Shown here: positions 7,547 through 14,047 of the stretch, one piece after another
Numbering within the stretch: the stretch's first letter is position 1
Layout: each line of letters begins with the position of its first letter
Assembly (NCBI GenBank): GCA_945878355.1
Contig: CAMCTC010000121.1
Coordinates: 1 to 14,047 of the forward strand
Direction: 5' to 3'
Source of the DNA: Bordetella parapertussis
GTDB lineage: Bacteria > Pseudomonadota > Gammaproteobacteria > Burkholderiales > Burkholderiaceae_C
Length of the DNA stretch: 14,047 nt
Position numbers and translations under genes: made by a program
The notes under the pieces: generated by a model
What the model was told of the DNA's origin: nothing
Databases searched by the model: none
The model's input: only the letters and a program-made list of their open reading frames with translations

Positions 7547-10151
7547 TTGGGTGATGCAAAGAAGTTTCGTGGTCGACGATGGCACCAAGGCCGTCGAGCG
7601 AGTCGCTGCCTCGGCCGATCGGGGCTCGGCAGGGCATTGGGATGAGTTGCGTGTCGTTTTGTCAGCAGCGCAGGGCAGCGCCGGCGTGTCGCCGCTGTGG
7701 CGGACCTTCTTCGGCAGCCTGGGCGACGAAGGCTGGATCGACCTGCGATCGCGCCACCGGCGGGTCCAGCAGCGCGTGCGTGAGGACGGCGTCACCTACA
7801 ACGTTTACGCCGACCGTGAGCATGGCGACAGGCCATGGCCGCTGGAATTGCTGCCAGCGCTGATCAGCGCCGACGACTGGGCGCGCATCGAGACCGGTGT
7901 CGTGCAGCGCGCACGGCTGATGGACCAGGTGCTGGCCGACATCTACGGTCCGCAAACGCTGCTGCGCGACGCGCTGCTGCCAGCGTCGATGGTGTTTGCG
8001 CACCCGCAATACCTGCGTGCCGCGCACGGCCTGTGGCAGGCCGGACAGGCCAAGCTGCACATCGCGGCCTTCGACCTCAAGCGCCGACCTGGCGGCGGCT
8101 TCAGTGTGCTGGCGCAGCGAGTGCAAGCCCCATCCGGCCTGGGTTATCTGCTGCAGAACCGGTTGATCATCGGCCCGATGTTCCAGGAGCAGTTCACCGC
8201 GTTGAGGGTGCAGCGGCTGGCCGCAAGTTTTCGCTCGCTGCTGGCCGGCCTGATGCGCGCCAGCCCGGCCGGTGAGCGAAGCCGCATCGCGATGCTGACC
8301 CCTGGACCACGCAACGAGACCTACTTCGAGCAGGTCTTTCTCGCGCGCTACTTGGGCGTGACACTGGTCGAGGGCTCGGATCTGACCGTGCGCGCCAACA
8401 AGCTGTTCCTCAAGACCTTGCGCGGACTAGAGCAAATCCATGTGTTGCTGCGCCGGGTCGACGAGGAGTTTCTCGACCCTCTGGAACTGCGTCCTGACTC
8501 GGCGCTGGGTGTGCCCGGGCTGTTGCAAGCGTTGCGCGCCGGTGAACTGGTCATGGCCAACCCGCCTGGCGCTGGCTTTCTCGAAAGTCCAGGCATGGCC
8601 GCCTTCTGGCCCGCTGTGGCCCAGCGATTGCTGGGCGAGCCATTGCGCCTGCCGGCGAGCACCAGCTGGTGGTGTGGCGAGTCGGCGGTGTGGGCAGCAC
8701 AGCGCAGCAAGCTGGCAGATTTCGTCGTTGCGCCGACATTTCCTGACAGCGGTTTTGGTCCACTGGTGGCGGCTTACCTCAGCGAAGCGCAGCGCTCGGC
8801 GCTGGCCGAGCGCATCGATGCCGACCCGGCGGCCTACACCTTGCAAGCAAGAGTGCGGCTGGGTGAAATACCGGTCTGGGCCAAAGGGCGGCTACAGCCG
8901 CGAAGCGCAGTGATTCGGGTCTTTGCGTTGGCCGACGGCGCCGGGGGCTGGCGCGTACTGCCCGGCGCATTGACACGCGTCGCGGGCCGCGACAGTGATC
9001 CCGACCCCGCTGCCAACACCCACGACCCCTGGCTGAGCATGCAGCACGGCAGTGCCAGCGTCGACACCTGGGTGATCGCCAGCGGCGCGGTCGACCCCAG
9101 TTCGCTGCTGCCCAAGCCTTTGACCGCTGCCGAGCTGACCGGCTGGCACCGCAGCGTGAGCAGCCGGTCGGCCGAAAATCTTTTCTGGCTCGGTCGCTAC
9201 ACCGAACGGGCCGAAAACGCGATTCGTCTGGTGCGGTTGACGCTGCTGTCTCTGCACGAGGCCAGTGCGCCAGTTTTGCGGCTGCTCACTGAGCTGCTGC
9301 AATTTCACGGCTTGCTGGCAGCCGAGGCGCCAAGTCCTTTGAAAGCGCCGCGACTGTTCGAACGTGCGCTGGTGCAGGGATTGCGAACCGATCAGGACAA
9401 CCATCGTCGCGTCACCAGCGTGGCGCACAGCTTGCGCAGCTTGCGCGCTTGCGCTCAAGCATTGCGCGAGCGCCTGTCGCCCGAACACTGGCAGCTGATT
9501 CACGAGCTCGACGACGAGTTCGAGCAGCGTCTGGATGCCGTGTTGGCCGAGAGCCCGGGCTCTTCGCTGGTACCCGATGTGCTGGTCTTGCTGGCCCGCG
9601 CCACCACGCATCTGGCAGCGATCACCGGTGCGCAGACCGACCGCATGACGCGCGACGATGGCTGGCGATTGCTCAGCGTGGGTCGGCAGGTCGAGCGACT
9701 GCACATGTTGTCGCATGCGCTGGCGCGGGGTTTCGAGGCCAGGGTGCACGAGGCTGACGACGGCTTCGAACTGCTGCTGGGCCTGTTCGACAGTGTGATC
9801 ACCTACCGGGCTCAGTTCCAGGGCCGGCGCGAGGTGATGCCGCTGCTACACCTGCTGGTGCTCGACACCGACAATCCGCGCTCGCTGGCTTGGGTCGCGC
9901 GCACGCTGCGCGACCGGTTGCGCAAGCTGACCCGACGCGACAGCTCCTGGGCCCACGATCTCACCGCCGGGCTGAGCATGCCCGACCAATGGCTGCTCAC
10001 CGAATTGGCCAGCACCGATGCCGACGGCTGCCACAGCGCGTTGATCGGCGCGCTGCAACAGTGCAGTGCTGCCACGCGGGGGCTCTCAGACGAAATCGGC
10101 CGACAGCTGTTCACCCACGTCGCCTCACCCGACCGCAGGGTCTGGCAATGA
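7518..10151 (+). CDS. Fused circularly permuted ATP-grasp / alpha-E protein
   Basis: This protein of up to 877 residues joins the two proteins encoded separately at 1224-2660 and 2815-3771. The ATP-grasp part spans about residues 30-530, with R312-R313-V-D315-E-E and FLDP matching the stand-alone copy. The alpha-E part begins near residue 548 with SAENLFWLGRYTERAEN and runs to the end. At the position of K372 in the paralogue this protein has A405 (VVAPTFPDSGFG), and the neighbouring Gly-rich loop is not kept, so ATP binding or catalysis may be altered. The start is uncertain: GTG 7518 overlaps the previous gene by 29 bases, while ATG 7554 begins 7 bases after its stop, and GTG 7569 follows a purine stretch. 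None has a strong ribosome-binding site, which fits translational coupling. The stop overlaps the next ATG. Confidence 0.92.
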   Translation: MTGSPRTWHDWVMQRSFVVDDGTKAVERVAASADRGSAGHWDELRVVLSAAQGSAGVSPLWRTFFGSLGDEGWIDLRSRHRRVQQRVREDGVTYNVYADREHGDRPWPLELLPALISADDWARIETGVVQRARLMDQVLADIYGPQTLLRDALLPASMVFAHPQYLRAAHGLWQAGQAKLHIAAFDLKRRPGGGFSVLAQRVQAPSGLGYLLQNRLIIGPMFQEQFTALRVQRLAASFRSLLAGLMRASPAGERSRIAMLTPGPRNETYFEQVFLARYLGVTLVEGSDLTVRANKLFLKTLRGLEQIHVLLRRVDEEFLDPLELRPDSALGVPGLLQALRAGELVMANPPGAGFLESPGMAAFWPAVAQRLLGEPLRLPASTSWWCGESAVWAAQRSKLADFVVAPTFPDSGFGPLVAAYLSEAQRSALAERIDADPAAYTLQARVRLGEIPVWAKGRLQPRSAVIRVFALADGAGGWRVLPGALTRVAGRDSDPDPAANTHDPWLSMQHGSASVDTWVIASGAVDPSSLLPKPLTAAELTGWHRSVSSRSAENLFWLGRYTERAENAIRLVRLTLLSLHEASAPVLRLLTELLQFHGLLAAEAPSPLKAPRLFERALVQGLRTDQDNHRRVTSVAHSLRSLRACAQALRERLSPEHWQLIHELDDEFEQRLDAVLAESPGSSLVPDVLVLLARATTHLAAITGAQTDRMTRDDGWRLLSVGRQVERLHMLSHALARGFEARVHEADDGFELLLGLFDSVITYRAQFQGRREVMPLLHLLVLDTDNPRSLAWVARTLRDRLRKLTRRDSSWAHDLTAGLSMPDQWLLTELASTDADGCHSALIGALQQCSAATRGLSDEIGRQLFTHVASPDRRVWQ

Positions 10152-11071
10152 GCGCAACGCAGTCGCAGTCGCAGTCGCAGTCGCCGCTCGGGTCGCGATC
10201 ACTGGCGGTCTGTCACGAAACCCGCTACGACTACGACACACCGGTCGAGGTGGCTCATCACAGCGCCTGGCTGCGGCCGCGCGATACCGAGTTGCAACAA
10301 GTGCAGCGATGGGGCTTGCAGATCGATCCGCAGCCTGACAGCGCGGTACAGGAAAGCCGTGACGCTTTCGGCAACTGGCGCCATGGGTTCAGCCATTCCA
10401 GGGTTCACGACAGGCTGACCGTGACCAGTCGTTTCCAGGTGTTGCTGGCCGCTCCACCGGCCATCGATGCCGAACACAGTCCACCTTGGGAAGAGGCTGT
10501 TCTGGCACTGCGTTATCAAGCGGGCGTTCAACAGCCCGACGCGGTGGAATTTGCGTTGCCCAGTCACTTTGCGCCCCGCGACGCCCGACTGGCGGCCTTC
10601 GCTTGCGACTTGTTCAAGCCCGGCAGACCGCTGCTGCCCGCGGCCCAGGCGCTGATGAGCCGTATCCACGACCGCATGGAATACGCACCCGAGACCACCG
10701 ATGTGGCCACCGATGCGCTGCAGGCACTGGCCAAAGGGCAGGGCGTTTGCCAGGACTTTGCCCACCTGATGATCGGCGTGATGCGATCGATGGGCTTGGC
10801 TGCACGCTATGTCAGCGGTTACTTGCTGACCCATCCGCCACCCGGCCAACCGCGGCTGATCGGGGCCGATGCCAGCCACGCATGGGTCGCGGTCTGGTGT
10901 CCTCTTCACGGCTGGGTCGCGCTGGACCCGACCAACGATGTCGCCACAGGCCAGGACCATGTCACGCTGGCCTGGGGCCGCGACTATGCCGACGTGGCCC
11001 CGCTGCGCGGTGTGATCCGTGGCGGTGGCAATGCGCCGCCAGAGGTGGCGGTGACAGTCGAGCCGGTTTAG
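10148..11071 (+). CDS. Transglutaminase-like family protein, small form
   Basis: This 307-residue protein has a bacterial transglutaminase-like N-terminal domain (about residues 17-110) and a transglutaminase/thiol-peptidase core. The triad is intact: C201 in GVCQDFAH, H244 in ASHAWVAV and D260 in ALDPTND. No signal peptide or membrane segment is seen. It lacks the DUF2126 half carried by the larger paralogue at 3845-7546. The ATG at 10148 overlaps the upstream TGA (ATGA), the classic arrangement for translational coupling to the fused ATP-grasp/alpha-E gene. A longer in-frame start near 9890 exists but would lie deep inside the upstream gene and is rejected. The family probably acts as a peptidase or amide-transferring enzyme in the same pathway as the ATP-grasp proteins; the substrate is unknown. 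Confidence 0.92.
   Translation: MSATQSQSQSQSPLGSRSLAVCHETRYDYDTPVEVAHHSAWLRPRDTELQQVQRWGLQIDPQPDSAVQESRDAFGNWRHGFSHSRVHDRLTVTSRFQVLLAAPPAIDAEHSPPWEEAVLALRYQAGVQQPDAVEFALPSHFAPRDARLAAFACDLFKPGRPLLPAAQALMSRIHDRMEYAPETTDVATDALQALAKGQGVCQDFAHLMIGVMRSMGLAARYVSGYLLTHPPPGQPRLIGADASHAWVAVWCPLHGWVALDPTNDVATGQDHVTLAWGRDYADVAPLRGVIRGGGNAPPEVAVTVEPV
10160..10183 (+). repeat. Hexanucleotide repeat CAGTCG x4 encoding Gln-Ser repeats
   Basis: Four perfect CAGTCG units encode QSQSQSQS at residues 5-12 of the small transglutaminase, just after the start. Changes in copy number would keep the frame, so this would alter N-terminal tail length rather than switch the gene on and off. Confidence 0.9.
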
Positions 11072-11227
11072 CTCGGGCAGCGTACTTCGCTGGTCAGTGC
11101 TTTCCCCGGCCTGACGATCTGGCGCGGCACGGCAGCATCTAGACACAAGACGGCAACACGGTCGCCGGCATAGCCTGCACCCAGTCGATACCACCCACCT
11201 GGCCACAGGCCATCGCAGGAGACCCGC
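11072..11227. other. Intergenic gap between the ATP-grasp/transglutaminase run and the liv genes
   Basis: This 156-base gap is the longest clean gap before the liv genes and probably holds their promoter, but I see no convincing -35/-10 pair. A weak 5-bp inverted repeat (GTCAG/CTGAC) occurs near 11091-11115. A small hairpin, TGGCC at 11200-11204 pairing with GGCCA at 11208-11212, lies just upstream of the livH ribosome-binding site. No strong terminator is visible. Confidence 0.4.
11217..11221 (+). promoter_or_regulatory. Ribosome-binding site deciding a TTG start for livH
   Basis: AGGAG lies six bases before the TTG at 11228. No ATG in the same frame has comparable support, so this site is the main reason for choosing the TTG. 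A GTG three codons later would be too close to explain the spacing better. Confidence 0.7.
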
Positions 11228-12103
11228 TTGGCCTTTGTGCAACTGCTGATCTCTGGCATCTCGCTGGGCTGCATCTATGCGCTGATCGCGCTCGGTTTCG
11301 TGCTGATCTACAAGGCCACCGAGACCGTCAACTTCGCCCAGGGCGAGCTGATGATGCTGGGCGCTTTTGGTGGGTTGGTGCTGATGAAGGCACAAGGCTG
11401 GTCGTTCTGGTTTGCCGCACCGGCGGCGGTGGTCGCGATGTTCATGCTTGGCACGGCGCTGGAGCGATTGGTGATCCGGCCGATCATGGGACAGCCGCAG
11501 TTCACGATCGTGATGCTGACGATTGGCATGGGCTACACCGCCCGCGGACTGATCTCGATGATCCCGGAGATCGGCACCGAGACCAGCTCGCTCGACGTGC
11601 CCTACAAAGGGCAGGTGATCGACCTGGCCGGTGCGGTGATCAGCGTCGAGCAGGTGGCCATCATCATCGTCACCTCTTTGCTGTGCAGCGGGCTGTACCT
11701 GATGTTTCGCTACAGCAAGCTCGGCATCGCGATGCAGGCGACGTCGCAAAATCAACTCGCTGCGTACTACATGGGGATCCCGGTGCGGCGCATCAATGGT
11801 CTGGTCTGGGGCTTGTCGGCAGCGGTTGCGGCGCTGGCCGGACTGCTGCTTGCGCCGATCACCTTCGTCCACGCCAACATGGGTTTCATCGGCCTGAAGG
11901 CCTTTCCAGCGGCCGTGGTCGGTGGTTTTGGCAGCCTGCCCGGGGCCATCGTCGGCGGCTTGGTGATCGGACTGGTCGAAGCTTTTGCGGGCTTCTACCT
12001 GCCCGAGGGTTTCAAGGACATCGCCGCCTACGTGGTGGTGCTGGTGATGCTGGTGGTCAAGCCGAACGGTCTGTTCGGCGGCAATCTGCGCAAGAAAGTC
12101 TGA
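11228..12103 (+). CDS. livH: Branched-chain amino acid type ABC importer permease, LivH family
   Basis: This 291-residue integral membrane protein has about eight hydrophobic segments and is one of the two permeases of a LivHMGF-type importer. It starts ISGISLGCIYALIALGFVLI, followed by NFAQGELMMLG (about residues 35-45), a characteristic LivH stretch. The cytoplasmic loop SKLGIAMQATSQNQLAAYYMGI (from about residue 163) is the region expected to contact the ATPase. The carboxy end VKPNGLFGG is typical. The gene begins at TTG with a good ribosome-binding site, and livM follows 15 bases after its stop. The family moves branched-chain amino acids, short amides, urea or aromatic acids. The substrate cannot be decided here because no binding-protein gene lies in the window. 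Confidence 0.93.
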   Translation: MAFVQLLISGISLGCIYALIALGFVLIYKATETVNFAQGELMMLGAFGGLVLMKAQGWSFWFAAPAAVVAMFMLGTALERLVIRPIMGQPQFTIVMLTIGMGYTARGLISMIPEIGTETSSLDVPYKGQVIDLAGAVISVEQVAIIIVTSLLCSGLYLMFRYSKLGIAMQATSQNQLAAYYMGIPVRRINGLVWGLSAAVAALAGLLLAPITFVHANMGFIGLKAFPAAVVGGFGSLPGAIVGGLVIGLVEAFAGFYLPEGFKDIAAYVVVLVMLVVKPNGLFGGNLRKKV

Positions 12104-12118
12104 GGGGTTCCAGCACCA

Positions 12119-13195
12119 ATGCGTTTCATCTTCAAGACCGATTACGCGCAGGACATCGCGCTCGTCAAGCACGGCGGCCAGGCCTTTTGGTATGGCCTGC
12201 TGATGCTGGCGATGATGACTGCGCCACTGTGGGCGGGCGAATATTGGCTGTCGCAGATCAGCTTCGTGCTGATCTACGCGGTGGCGGGGCTGGGCCTGAT
12301 GGTGTTGGCTGGCTTCACGGGTCTGGCCTCGATAGGCCATGCCGCGTTCCTGGGTGTTGGCGCTTATGTCGAGACAGTTCTCACGGCCAAGGGCTGGCCG
12401 TTTCCGTTGAGCTTCGCGGTGGCGGGCGGGCTGTCAGCGGCGGTGGGCGTGGTCGTCGGGTTGCCAGCGCTGCGGGTCAAGGGCATTTACCTGGCGATCG
12501 CCACGCTGTCCTTCGGCTTCATCGTCGAAGAGGTGCTGGCACGCTGGGAGAGCGTGACCAATGGCAACGCCGGCATCGCAGTGGGGGCGCCCGCATTCTT
12601 CGGCATCGGCCTGGGGTCGTCCGAAGCCTTCTTCTACATCGCGCTGGCCACTTGTGTGGTCGTGACACTGGCGGTGCTCAACCTGCTGCGCTCGGCCACC
12701 GGCCGCGCCTTCATCGCGATCCGCGATTCCGAGGTCTCAGCGCAGAGCATGGGCATTCATCTGGCAGGCTACAAGACGCTGGCCTTCGCGCTGTCGGCGG
12801 CGATCGTCGGACTCGCTGGCGCGCTCTACGCCCACAAGCTGCGGTTCATCTCACCGGACCAGTTTGGCATCGCTCAGTCGGTGGACTTGCTGCTACTGGT
12901 CGTGGTCGGCGGTCTGGGGTCGATCCACGGCGCATTTCTGGGTGCGATTTTTCTGATCACGATGCCGCAGCTGATCTCGCTGGGCAAGGACTGGCTGCCG
13001 CCGGCGATCGGCCAGGCCGCCGGCCTGCAGTCGGTGGTCTATGGCGTGGTGCTGATGGCTTTCGTGTTGTTCGAGCCCATGGGGCTGTATGGTCGCTGGC
13101 TCAAGGTGCGCACCTGGCTGCAGCTGTTCCCGTTTTACCGGCGTGGCTTGTTCAAGCGCCAGAAAAGCTATGCCAAATCGGAGCGCTTGAAATGA
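12119..13195 (+). CDS. livM: Branched-chain amino acid type ABC importer permease, LivM family
   Basis: This 358-residue membrane protein is the second permease of the importer. After an N-terminal cytoplasmic stretch and a first membrane segment (about residues 22-40), the LivM signature region reads GLMVLAGFTGLASIGHAAFLG at about 59-79. The ATPase-contact loop RAFIAIRDSEVSAQSMGI lies at about 195-212, and VVGGLGSIHGAFLGA follows near 262-276. The basic tail after residue 320 (several Arg and Lys) is probably cytoplasmic. The ATG at 12119 follows livH by 15 bases with only a weak purine-rich site, which suggests translational coupling. livG begins 211 bases downstream rather than immediately after, because a repeat-rich spacer intervenes. 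Confidence 0.93.
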   Translation: MRFIFKTDYAQDIALVKHGGQAFWYGLLMLAMMTAPLWAGEYWLSQISFVLIYAVAGLGLMVLAGFTGLASIGHAAFLGVGAYVETVLTAKGWPFPLSFAVAGGLSAAVGVVVGLPALRVKGIYLAIATLSFGFIVEEVLARWESVTNGNAGIAVGAPAFFGIGLGSSEAFFYIALATCVVVTLAVLNLLRSATGRAFIAIRDSEVSAQSMGIHLAGYKTLAFALSAAIVGLAGALYAHKLRFISPDQFGIAQSVDLLLLVVVGGLGSIHGAFLGAIFLITMPQLISLGKDWLPPAIGQAAGLQSVVYGVVLMAFVLFEPMGLYGRWLKVRTWLQLFPFYRRGLFKRQKSYAKSERLK

Positions 13196-13247
13196 CCCCC
13201 CCCCGATGCGCCTTCGGCGCCTCCCCCCCAGGGGGGCCGAGCCCGGA

Positions 13248-13274
13248 CACCGAAGGTCCAGTGGACCTTCGGTG
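13248..13274. repeat. 27-base near-perfect palindrome (13-bp stem)
   Basis: CACCGAAGGTCCA at 13248-13260 pairs perfectly with 13262-13274 around a single central G. As a hairpin it would use part of the stem as loop. It lies 53 bases after the livM stop. Confidence 0.85.
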
Positions 13275-13285
13275 CCTGGCGAGGG

Positions 13286-13305
13286 GCCGGGCCGATCGGC
13301 CCGGC
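13286..13305. repeat. 20-base perfect palindrome
   Basis: This fully self-complementary, GC-only stretch is broken only by a central GATC. It follows the 27-base palindrome by 11 bases. The pairing stops at both flanks (G-G at 13285/13306). Confidence 0.85.
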
Positions 13306-13406
13306 GCGGCCTGCAAGGCACGCCAGCGGCCCGGCGAAGCCGGTTCCGCGGCGTTTGCTTGGCTTGGACGTAGTCATGCTGGATCGGTTGCCATGGAACA
13401 GTTGTC

Positions 13407-14047
13407 ATGAACGTTGCGGCAGATACATCCTTGTTGGCGGCACGCGACCTGAGCGTTAGCTTCGGCGGCGTGCTGGCGGTCAACCGGGTCAGCTTCGAGG
13501 TGCGGCGCGGTGAGGTCTTCACACTGATCGGGCCCAACGGCGCAGGCAAGACCACCGTCTTCAACCTGATCTCGCGCATCTACACACCGACCACCGGCAC
13601 CTTGCACTTCGAGGGCCAACTGCTCAGTGACAAGCCGCCGCACGACATCGCCGCGTTGGGCATCGCGCGCACCTTCCAGAACATTGAGCTGTTCGAGAAC
13701 GCCACCGTGCTGCAGAACCTGCTGATCGGCCACCACATCCACCGCGGCGCCGGCTTCTGGAGCAACCTGTTCTTCACCAAAGCTACCCGAGAGGCCGAGT
13801 TGGCCGCTCGGCTAGCGGCCGAAACAGTGAGAGACCTGCTCGGTTTGCAGCCGCTGCGTGACACTTTTGTCGCTGGACTGCCCTCCGGTAAACGCAAGGT
13901 GGTTGAGCTGGCGCGCGCGCTGTGCACCAGTCCGAAGCTGCTGCTGCTAGACGAGCCCTCGTCTGGCCTGAACGTCGAAGAGACCGAGGACATGGTCTGG
14001 TGGATTCAGGACATCCAGCACGAGCTCGGCATCACGGTGCTGATGGT
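13407..14047 (+). CDS. livG: Branched-chain amino acid type ABC importer ATPase, LivG family (cut by window end)
   Basis: 213 codons are visible and the frame is open at the right edge. This is the ATPase that drives the LivHM permeases from the cytoplasmic side. Walker A is GPNGAGKT at residues 42-49, the Q-loop is TFQN at 89-92, and Walker B with the catalytic glutamate is LLLLDE ending at D182-E183. The ABC signature at 158-162 is LPSGK rather than the textbook LSGGQ. LivG-type ATPases often have LPYG followed by a variable residue at this place, so the change is only mildly unusual. The ATG at 13407 is preceded by a modest GGAA at 13395-13398. Between the Q-loop and the signature is a family-typical insert (about 100-135) beginning LFENATVLQNLLIGHH. 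Confidence 0.93.
   Translation, partial: MNVAADTSLLAARDLSVSFGGVLAVNRVSFEVRRGEVFTLIGPNGAGKTTVFNLISRIYTPTTGTLHFEGQLLSDKPPHDIAALGIARTFQNIELFENATVLQNLLIGHHIHRGAGFWSNLFFTKATREAELAARLAAETVRDLLGLQPLRDTFVAGLPSGKRKVVELARALCTSPKLLLLDEPSSGLNVEETEDMVWWIQDIQHELGITVLM

Larger units (their letters stand above)
13197..13406. repeat. REP-like palindrome-rich spacer inside the liv operon
   Basis: This gap between livM and livG is packed with inverted repeats. A C-run at 13198-13203 can pair with a G-run at 13231-13236, enclosing the small hairpin GCGCC-TTC-GGCGC at 13208-13220. Two further palindromes follow at 13248-13274 and 13286-13305. No T-run follows any of them, so they are not canonical terminators. 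Similar C-run/hairpin spacers are common in Burkholderiales genomes (recollection, not checked). The spacer may stabilise the upstream transcript or reduce livG expression relative to livHM. Confidence 0.7.

Noticed and set aside
9890..10147. Upstream extension of the small transglutaminase to an in-frame start at 9890
   Set aside because: The extension would overlap the fused ATP-grasp/alpha-E gene by more than 250 bases. The ATG at 10148 overlaps the stop in the usual ATGA manner and begins just before the conserved domain.
10199..12340. A 713-codon open frame on the minus strand
   Set aside because: It lies opposite two well-recognised genes (small transglutaminase, livH) and has no recognisable domain. 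Long antisense frames are expected in GC-rich coding DNA.
13197..13406. Intrinsic terminator after livM
   Set aside because: The hairpins are strong but no T-run follows any of them, and livG continues the same transport system immediately downstream.
11683..13410. A 575-codon open frame on the plus strand in another frame
   Set aside because: It overlaps livH and livM out of frame and reads Arg/Gly-rich low-complexity sequence with no domain.

Overview
The window is high-GC DNA with densely packed plus-strand genes and strong G/C preference at third codon positions. Together with the protein families and gene order, this suggests a betaproteobacterium, most likely of the order Burkholderiales (Leptothrix/Rubrivivax-like). 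That placement is inferred from style and content, not from a search.

Layout. (1) Bases 1-152 carry a strong hairpin but no recognisable gene. (2) Bases 153-1184 encode the C-terminal part of a ComEC/Rec2 DNA-uptake protein: its last membrane segments and the metallo-beta-lactamase-like domain. The N-terminal half is missing, and the upstream frame is closed by stops, so the gene is broken or the left edge is a junction. (3) Bases 1224-11071 hold five genes on one strand with short gaps or overlaps: a stand-alone circularly permuted ATP-grasp protein, a stand-alone alpha-E protein, a very large transglutaminase-DUF2126 protein, an ATP-grasp/alpha-E fusion, and a small transglutaminase-like protein. 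This is two sets of the same three-part module in one apparent operon. From its families it is a predicted amide/peptide ligase system with thiol peptidase or transglutaminase-like partners. Its substrate is unknown. (4) Bases 11228-14047 encode a LivH/LivM/LivG-type ABC importer; livG runs off the right edge.

The most unusual local structure lies at the start of the stand-alone alpha-E gene. A 35-base stretch covering its start codon is present twice, 130 bases apart, with one mismatch. Between the copies is a 95-base insert that folds into two strong hairpins and supplies the ribosome-binding site now used by the gene. The first copy has become the start of a 46-codon decoy reading frame that overlaps the real start out of frame. 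A second palindrome-rich, REP-like spacer interrupts the liv genes between livM and livG.

Other notable points: the ATP-grasp half of the fusion protein has Ala where its paralogue in this window has the nucleotide-pocket Lys, and it lacks the adjacent Gly-rich loop. The DUF2126 protein carries a four-copy tetrapeptide repeat in a linker, and the small transglutaminase starts with a Gln-Ser repeat. I found no tRNA, rRNA, CRISPR array, insertion-sequence transposase or minus-strand gene that I would support.
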